The position numbers and the translations under genes were made by a program. Positions 6,714 through 10,521 of a stretch of 10,521 nt of DNA are shown here, piece by piece. Location of the stretch: positions 1,522 through 12,042 of the forward strand of contig PLCK01000117.1 of assembly GCA_003134755.1 (NCBI GenBank), read 5' to 3'. Every line of letters begins with the position of its first letter. Within the stretch, counting starts at the first letter, position 1. The notes under the pieces were generated by a model. It saw only the letters and a list, made by a program, of their open reading frames with translations. It had not been told where the DNA came from and searched no databases. The DNA is from Actinomycetota bacterium. GTDB lineage: Bacteria; Actinomycetota; Actinomycetes; Acidothermales; Acidothermaceae.

Positions 6714-7712
6714 TCAGGCGTGCCGGGCGTCGAGGATGTGGTCGATTTCGGTGGCCGCCGCCTCGCCGAAGGTCTCGGCGAACCGCTCGTGGAAAGCGGC
6801 CGGCTTGACCTCGTACTCCTGCGTCCCGACCGTCTCGAGCACGTACGTCGCGAGCAACGAACCGATCTGCGCACAGCGCTCGAGGCCGACGCCCCAGGCC
6901 AGACCGGACAGGAAACCGGAGCGGAACCCGTCGCCGACTCCCGTCGGGTCGGCGAGGCCCTTCTCCGGGACCGCGGCCACCTTGATGGCCGGGTGTCCGA
7001 CCCGTTCGATGATCGCTCCGTCGGCCCCGAGGGTTGTCACCCGGACGCCGACGCGGGCCAGCACATCGGCGTCCGACCAACCGGTCTTGCTCTCGGTGAG
7101 CGCCTTCTCGTACTCGTTCGTGAAGAGGTACGCGGCGCCGTCGACGAGGCGGCGGATCTCGGGGCCGGTCATGCGGGCCAGCTGCTGTGAAGGATCGGCG
7201 ACGAACGGGTAACCGCGCTGGCGGCTTTCGTCGGTGTGTCGCAGCATGGCCTCGGGATCGTTCGGGCTGATGACGACGAGGTCGAGCCCGCCGAGCCGAT
7301 CGGCCACGGGTGCCAATTCGATGAATCTGGCCTCGCTCATCGCCCCGGCGTAGAACGAGGCGATCTGGTTCTGGTCGGCGTCGGTCGTGCAAAGGAAACG
7401 CGCTGTGTGGTGTAGCTCAGAAACGTGCACGGACGACGTGTCGACACCGTTGCGCTCGAGCCATGATCGGTATTCGTCGAAGTCGGCACCGACGGCTCCG
7501 ACCAGCGCCGGGCGAAGTCCGAGCGTGGCCATGCCAAAGCAGATATTGGCCGCGATCCCGCCGCGCCGGATCTCGAGCCGGTCGACGAGAAACGACAGCG
7601 ACACCAGATGCAGCTGGTCGGGCATCAGCTGATCGGCGAACTTTCCGGGGAAGAACATCAGGTGGTCGGTCGCGATCGATCCGGTCACCGCGATCCGCAT
7701 GGAGGTCGGCAT
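6714..7712 (-). CDS. adoK: PfkB/ribokinase-family kinase, adenosine kinase (AdoK) type
   Basis: A 332-residue sugar/nucleoside kinase. The N terminus (RIAVTGSIATDHLMxFPGxF) and the segments ASFYAGAMSEAR, NDPEAMLRHT, ADPSQQLARM and RLVDGAAYLFTNEYE match, as I recall it, M. tuberculosis Rv2202c. That protein is a bacterial adenosine kinase that is closer to ribokinases than to eukaryotic adenosine kinases. The PfkB fold signatures are present: the substrate-side GG at 51-52 and DPTGVGDGFRSG at 255-266, with D261 as the expected catalytic base. It likely phosphorylates adenosine to AMP in purine salvage. The genomic position between ctaC and the Fe-S carrier is the same as in mycobacteria. I used the ATG at 7712, which has only a weak GAG before it; the ATG at 7700 (MRIAV) is possible but is preceded by CCTCC rather than a binding site. 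Confidence 0.88.
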   Translation of the reverse strand: MPTSMRIAVTGSIATDHLMFFPGKFADQLMPDQLHLVSLSFLVDRLEIRRGGIAANICFGMATLGLRPALVGAVGADFDEYRSWLERNGVDTSSVHVSELHHTARFLCTTDADQNQIASFYAGAMSEARFIELAPVADRLGGLDLVVISPNDPEAMLRHTDESRQRGYPFVADPSQQLARMTGPEIRRLVDGAAYLFTNEYEKALTESKTGWSDADVLARVGVRVTTLGADGAIIERVGHPAIKVAAVPEKGLADPTGVGDGFRSGFLSGLAWGVGLERCAQIGSLLATYVLETVGTQEYEVKPAAFHERFAETFGEAAATEIDHILDARHA

Positions 7713-7739
7713 CTGCTCGGTCAGCTCCCGGGTGTCGTG

Positions 7740-7771
7740 GTGAAGGCCCCGCCGTCAGGCGAGGCCTTCGC
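7740..7771 (-). terminator. Strong hairpin after the Fe-S carrier gene, before adoK
   Basis: GAAGGCC (7742-7748) pairs with GGCCTTC (7763-7769), and inside it CGCC (7750-7753) pairs with GGCG (7758-7761) around a GTCA loop. A single C/A mismatch separates the two parts, and the stem extends by a G-T and a G-C pair at its base, about 13 base pairs in all. It starts 16 bases after the stop of the Fe-S carrier gene and ends 28 bases before the adoK start. No T-run follows on the minus strand. It is best read as a terminator or attenuator. Confidence 0.7.
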
Positions 7772-7787
7772 AAAACGCGACGCGACT

Positions 7788-8183
7788 CTAGTGGAACGAG
7801 TCGCCGCAGGCACACGAGCCGCCGGCGTTGGGATTGTCGATGGTGAAGCCCTGCTTCTCGATCGTGTCGACGAAGTCGATCGACGCGCCGGACAGGTAGG
7901 GCTGGCTCATCTTGTCGACGACAACGTTCACGCCACCGAAGTCTTGAACCCGGTCGCCATCGACGGAGCGATCGTCGAAGTAGAGCTGATAGCGAAGGCC
8001 TGAGCAGCCGCCCGGCTGAACCGCGACCCGAAGCGCGAGGTCGGTGCGGCCCTCTTGCTCGAGCAGCGCCTTTACCTTCGCGGCCGCGTGGTCAGTCAGC
8101 AGGACGCCGGTAACGGCACCGGTTTCAGCTGGCTCGGTCGCCGTCGTCTCGGTCGAGGTGGTGGTCTCGTCCTGAACCGTCAT
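7788..8183 (-). CDS. A-type iron-sulfur cluster carrier/insertion protein (ErpA/HesB family)
   Basis: A 131-residue protein that would carry and hand over Fe-S clusters to target apoproteins. After a Thr/Glu-rich N-terminal extension of about 25 residues comes the family fold. The three ligand cysteines are present: C60 in QPGGCSGLRY, and C124 and C126 in GGSCACGDSF at the C terminus. IDFVDTIEKQGFTIDNPN is the conserved core before the last cysteines. The ATG at 8183 is chosen because GGGAG lies seven bases upstream; a TTG one codon earlier would also be possible. It appears to be the counterpart of M. tuberculosis Rv2204c, next to the glycerate-kinase-like gene in both. The Rieske protein of the neighbouring bc1 complex is one conceivable client, but that is inference. 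Confidence 0.93.
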   Translation of the reverse strand: MTVQDETTTSTETTATEPAETGAVTGVLLTDHAAAKVKALLEQEGRTDLALRVAVQPGGCSGLRYQLYFDDRSVDGDRVQDFGGVNVVVDKMSQPYLSGASIDFVDTIEKQGFTIDNPNAGGSCACGDSFH

Positions 8184-8190
8184 CAATGTG

Positions 8191-8195
8191 CTCCC
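8191..8195 (-). promoter_or_regulatory. Ribosome binding site for the Fe-S carrier gene
   Basis: GGGAG on the minus strand, seven bases before the ATG at 8183 and four before the alternative TTG at 8186. The spacing favours the ATG. Confidence 0.6.
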
Positions 8196-8249
8196 TGGTG
8201 GTCCGCTGTTAGTCCTATCGTCTCACGCCAACACCGTAGGTGCCGCGCG

Positions 8250-9326
8250 TCATCCCGAATCTGCTCCTGAGATCTGCCACGCCGCGGCCGCTTCTTGGGC
8301 CAGCGCCGACAATCCGGCCGCACCGAGAGCGAGCGCTGCGGGCAGCGATCCGGCGTGAGTCTCGATCGAGTAGGTCTCGGCAAAACCGGCAGCGACCGCT
8401 TGGCTGCGGCTGAGCATCACCCGGCCGCAGATCGCGATGCACGGGACCCTGACCTCGAGGCAGCAGGCCGCGATCCGGATCGGCAGCTTGCCCTGGAGGG
8501 ACTGGACGTCGAGTGAGCCTTCACCCGTGATGACCAGGTCGGACGCCGCCACCGAGCCACTCACGCCGAGCAACCGCATGACCAGGTCGGCGCCGGACGT
8601 GCGATGGCCCCCCAGCGCGAACAGCGCGAAGCCGATCCCGCCGGCGGCCCCGGCGCCCGGGAGCTCGCCCAGCTCGGGAGCAGTCGCGTCGGCGAACCGG
8701 GCCAGTCGCTCCTCGAGCACCGGAAGCATGGCCGCGGGTGCACCCTTCTGCGGCCCGAAGACCGCCGTCGCGCCGTGCGCCCCGAGCAAGGGGATGTCGA
8801 CGTCGGTGGCCGCCATCAGTTCGACCGCGCGCAGCCGCTCGGCGTCGGCCCCCAGCCTCTCGAGCAGGCCGGCGCCGGCGTCATTGGTACCGGTGCCGCC
8901 GAGCCCGACGACGATGCGCTTGGCGCCCTCGTCGACGGCCGCCCGCAGCAACGCGGCCAGGCCGGCAGACGTCGTCCGGCTGGGGTCTCGTTCGGCTGTG
9001 GACAGCAGGTGCAGGCCGCACACCTGAGCGCTCTCGACGTAGACCGTACGACCGCGCTCATCGTCGACGACGAGCAGCTGGCCGGTAACCGGACGACCGA
9101 GGGGGTCGGATGCGGGGACATCGATCAGGCGCCCGCGCCCGCCAAGCCCCGCGTGCAGGACCTGCACGAATCCTGGGCCGCCGTCGGCCATCGGCAGCAG
9201 GATCAGGACGTCGTCGGGCGCCGCCTTGCGCCAGCCGGCGCCGATCGCCGCAGCTGTCTCCGTCGCCGACATCGAGCCGCCGAACGAGTCAGGCGCGACG
9301 AGTACCCGAGACGGCGGCCGGCTCAC
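8250..9326 (-). CDS. Glycerate kinase-like protein (GlxK/GarK family, divergent)
   Basis: A 358-residue protein of the class I glycerate kinase family, whose known members phosphorylate D-glycerate with ATP. Family landmarks in order are VLVAPDSFGGSMSATE (8-23), PMADGGPGF (45-53), VGLGGTGTNDAGAG (about 139-152), the VFGPQKGA segment, GAGAAGGIG, and LVITGEGSLDxQSLQGKLP. Several positions differ from the canonical enzyme: the lysine of SFKGS is Gly, DGGEG is DGGPG and GGSATND is GGTGTND. From memory, the mycobacterial homologue Rv2205c shows the first two changes too, so this looks like an actinobacterial subgroup, not decay. Substrate is therefore uncertain. The GTG start at 9326 is seven bases after the PspAB-like stop and has only a weak binding site; coupling to the preceding gene is likely. 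The 66 bases after its stop, before the Fe-S carrier gene, hold no clear terminator. Confidence 0.85.
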   Translation of the reverse strand: MSRPPSRVLVAPDSFGGSMSATETAAAIGAGWRKAAPDDVLILLPMADGGPGFVQVLHAGLGGRGRLIDVPASDPLGRPVTGQLLVVDDERGRTVYVESAQVCGLHLLSTAERDPSRTTSAGLAALLRAAVDEGAKRIVVGLGGTGTNDAGAGLLERLGADAERLRAVELMAATDVDIPLLGAHGATAVFGPQKGAPAAMLPVLEERLARFADATAPELGELPGAGAAGGIGFALFALGGHRTSGADLVMRLLGVSGSVAASDLVITGEGSLDVQSLQGKLPIRIAACCLEVRVPCIAICGRVMLSRSQAVAAGFAETYSIETHAGSLPAALALGAAGLSALAQEAAAAWQISGADSG

Positions 9327-9333
9327 AAGCCCG

Positions 9334-9915
9334 TCACAGGCCTGGGGCCCCCCAGACGGGGAACCATCGGGTGAGATCCGGCTCGACCTTCATGTCGTTA
9401 GCGAGCGCCCCCTGCACCTCGATCTCGAGGGCGTTGTCGCGTTTCTGAGCATCGCCGAGCGGGACGAACGGGTAGAAGCTGCCGCGCTTGTACAGGTAGA
9501 CCAGCGCCAGCCGCCTACCGTCATCGTGCGCGAAGGAGATCAGGGAGCACAGCAGCTGCGGTCCGAAACCGGCGTCCTGCAGGCCGCTGTTGATCGCGTG
9601 CAGGTCGGTGACGAGACCAGGGACGTCGGCAGGGTCGTGCCGGACGAGCAGCCAGGTGTAACCGAACGCGTCCTTGCTGACCTCGACCTTCGGCCCGCCG
9701 CCAGCCTGAAATGCGTCGAGCAACTGCTGGACGTCGGCTTGGGTGCGGGCGAACGCGGCTCCCTCCGCGGCCTTGAAGCAGACCGACCCCAGTCCCGTCG
9801 GCTTGAACTCGAGCGCGGCCTCGAGGGTCAGTGCGGCGGAAGGGAGCGCGAACAGATCATCGAGGTCAGCCTTCACCGGCTTCGACCGGCCGAGCACGGT
9901 ATCGAGGAAGCCCAT
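9334..9915 (-). CDS. pspAB: PspA-associated protein PspAB-like
   Basis: A 193-residue soluble protein without signal peptide or membrane helix. The N terminus MGFLDTVLGRSKPVKADLDDLFALPSA, the middle FGYTWLLVRHDP and VTDLHAINS, and the C terminus VEPDLTRWFPVWGAPGL match the family annotated as PspA-associated protein PspAB in actinobacteria, as I recall it. GFGPQLLCSLISF and VYLYKRGSFYPF are other conserved-looking segments. Its biochemical role is not established. The ATG at 9915 lies five bases after the stop of the HtpX-type protease gene, with AGAGG overlapping that stop, so the two genes are co-translated. The association with an HtpX protease fits envelope-stress response. No PspA gene is visible; it may lie upstream of the window. 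Confidence 0.82.
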   Translation of the reverse strand: MGFLDTVLGRSKPVKADLDDLFALPSAALTLEAALEFKPTGLGSVCFKAAEGAAFARTQADVQQLLDAFQAGGGPKVEVSKDAFGYTWLLVRHDPADVPGLVTDLHAINSGLQDAGFGPQLLCSLISFAHDDGRRLALVYLYKRGSFYPFVPLGDAQKRDNALEIEVQGALANDMKVEPDLTRWFPVWGAPGL

Positions 9916-9920
9916 GACCT

Positions 9921-10521
9921 CTAGCGGCCCTGGCCCAGCTCGCGGGAGATCGCGGCGAGCTGCTGGAGCCGGCGCTCGAGCGACGGGTGGGTAGAGAACA
10001 ACGACGAGAGCGAGAAGCCGTTGGCGAGCGCCGGGGTGAAGAAGAAAGCGTTGAACGCCTCGGCCGACCGCAGGTCTCGGGTCGGAATCTGACCCATGGC
10101 GCCGGTCACCTTCTGCAGTGCACTGGCCAGTGCCGACGGCCTGCCGGTCAACAACGCCCCGGCGCGGTCGGCCGCCAGCTCGCGATAGCGCGACAACACC
10201 CTGATCAACAGGAAACTGATGGCGTAGACGAGCGCCGACACGAGCATGATCACGACGACCATGATCGCGCCGTTGTCCTCGCGATCGTTCCGACGGCCGC
10301 CGCCGCCGAACATGCCCGCGTAGAACGCAAACCTCGTGAGCAGCCCGGCCAGCACGCCGAGGAAGGACGCGATCGTCATGACGACGACATCGTGGTGGGC
10401 GACGTGCGACATCTCGTGGGCGAGCACGCCTTCGAGCTCTTCGGCATCGAGGCGGCGCAGGATGCCAGTGGTCGCACACACGACCGCGCGCTTCTGGCTG
10501 CGGCCGGTCGCGAACGCGTTC
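9921..10521 (-). CDS. htpX: HtpX-type M48 zinc metalloprotease (5' partial)
   Basis: The C-terminal 199 residues of a membrane-bound protease that degrades misfolded membrane proteins with its active site on the cytoplasmic side. The reading starts NAFATGRSQKRAVVCATTGIL, a conserved HtpX segment, so the gene continues past the window edge; roughly 85-90 residues are missing compared with the usual 280-290. The zinc motif HEMSH lies at residues 35-39 of the visible part (10404-10418), with the third ligand expected at E114 in RELAADR. Two hydrophobic segments at about 46-70 and 86-108 flank a Gly/Arg/Asp-rich loop. The C terminus (THPSLERRLQQL) carries the usual THP motif. The GTG at 10481 is internal and is not the start. 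It is followed closely by the PspAB-like gene, forming one operon. Confidence 0.93.
   Translation of the reverse strand, partial: NAFATGRSQKRAVVCATTGILRRLDAEELEGVLAHEMSHVAHHDVVVMTIASFLGVLAGLLTRFAFYAGMFGGGGRRNDREDNGAIMVVVIMLVSALVYAISFLLIRVLSRYRELAADRAGALLTGRPSALASALQKVTGAMGQIPTRDLRSAEAFNAFFFTPALANGFSLSSLFSTHPSLERRLQQLAAISRELGQGR

Noticed and set aside
5845..7212. A 455-codon plus-strand open frame
   Set aside because: Antisense to ctaC and adoK, no recognisable domain, and composition typical of a GC-rich shadow frame.
6595..7392. Upstream extension of the ctaC frame by over 260 residues
   Set aside because: The extension is Arg/Pro-rich, overlaps the adoK gene in another frame and would destroy the lipoprotein signal; the GTG at 6594 has a good ribosome binding site.
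8232..8242. CACC-GTA-GGTG stem as a terminator after the glycerate-kinase-like gene
   Set aside because: Only four base pairs with no T-run; too weak to support.
9916..10479. Upstream extension of the PspAB-like frame
   Set aside because: It overlaps the HtpX protease gene in another frame and is low-complexity; the conserved protein begins at MGFLD.

Overview
The GC-rich sequence, the mycobacterial/streptomycete-like gene order and the protein families point to a chromosomal segment of a high-GC actinomycete. It is the respiratory supercomplex locus plus its usual neighbours. The order qcrB > < ctaF–ctaC, then an adenosine-kinase-type PfkB protein, an A-type Fe-S carrier and a glycerate-kinase-like protein, matches from memory the Rv2196–Rv2205c region of Mycobacterium tuberculosis. 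Here, however, ctaD sits between ctaC and ctaF. No transposase, tRNA/rRNA, CRISPR array or phage gene is visible, and no gap between genes exceeds 120 bp.

Layout. (1) Bases 1–1539 (+): the last 512 residues of QcrB, cytochrome b of the bc1 complex; its 5' end lies before the window. It ends at a hairpin and meets a convergent run of minus-strand genes. (2) Bases 1562–6594 (-), read right to left: ctaC (lipoprotein CuA subunit), ctaD (catalytic subunit) and ctaF (subunit IV), translationally coupled by GTGA and ATGA overlaps. They are followed by an unrecognised four-helix membrane protein and a fusion of a MauE/DoxX-like membrane domain to a DsbA-like thioredoxin domain. (3) Bases 6714–8183 (-): adenosine-kinase-type PfkB and an ErpA/HesB-type Fe-S carrier, separated by a strong hairpin. 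(4) Bases 8250–9326 (-): glycerate-kinase-like protein. (5) Bases 9334–10521 (-): PspAB-like protein and the C-terminal part of an HtpX-type M48 zinc protease cut by the window edge.

How they work together. QcrB oxidises menaquinol and passes electrons through the bc1 complex to the CtaC CuA centre; CtaD reduces oxygen and pumps protons. The two genes after ctaF probably serve the extracytoplasmic side of the membrane, where CuA cysteines, c-type haem cysteines and other thiols must be kept in the right redox state; this is inference from context. The Fe-S carrier could supply clusters for proteins such as the Rieske subunit, and PspAB/HtpX look like membrane-stress quality control.

Most of the window is well-understood core metabolism. 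The part most worth a second look is the MauE–DsbA fusion with its four-helix neighbour. Several coding starts are GTG, and the chosen starts rest on visible Shine-Dalgarno sequences where stated.
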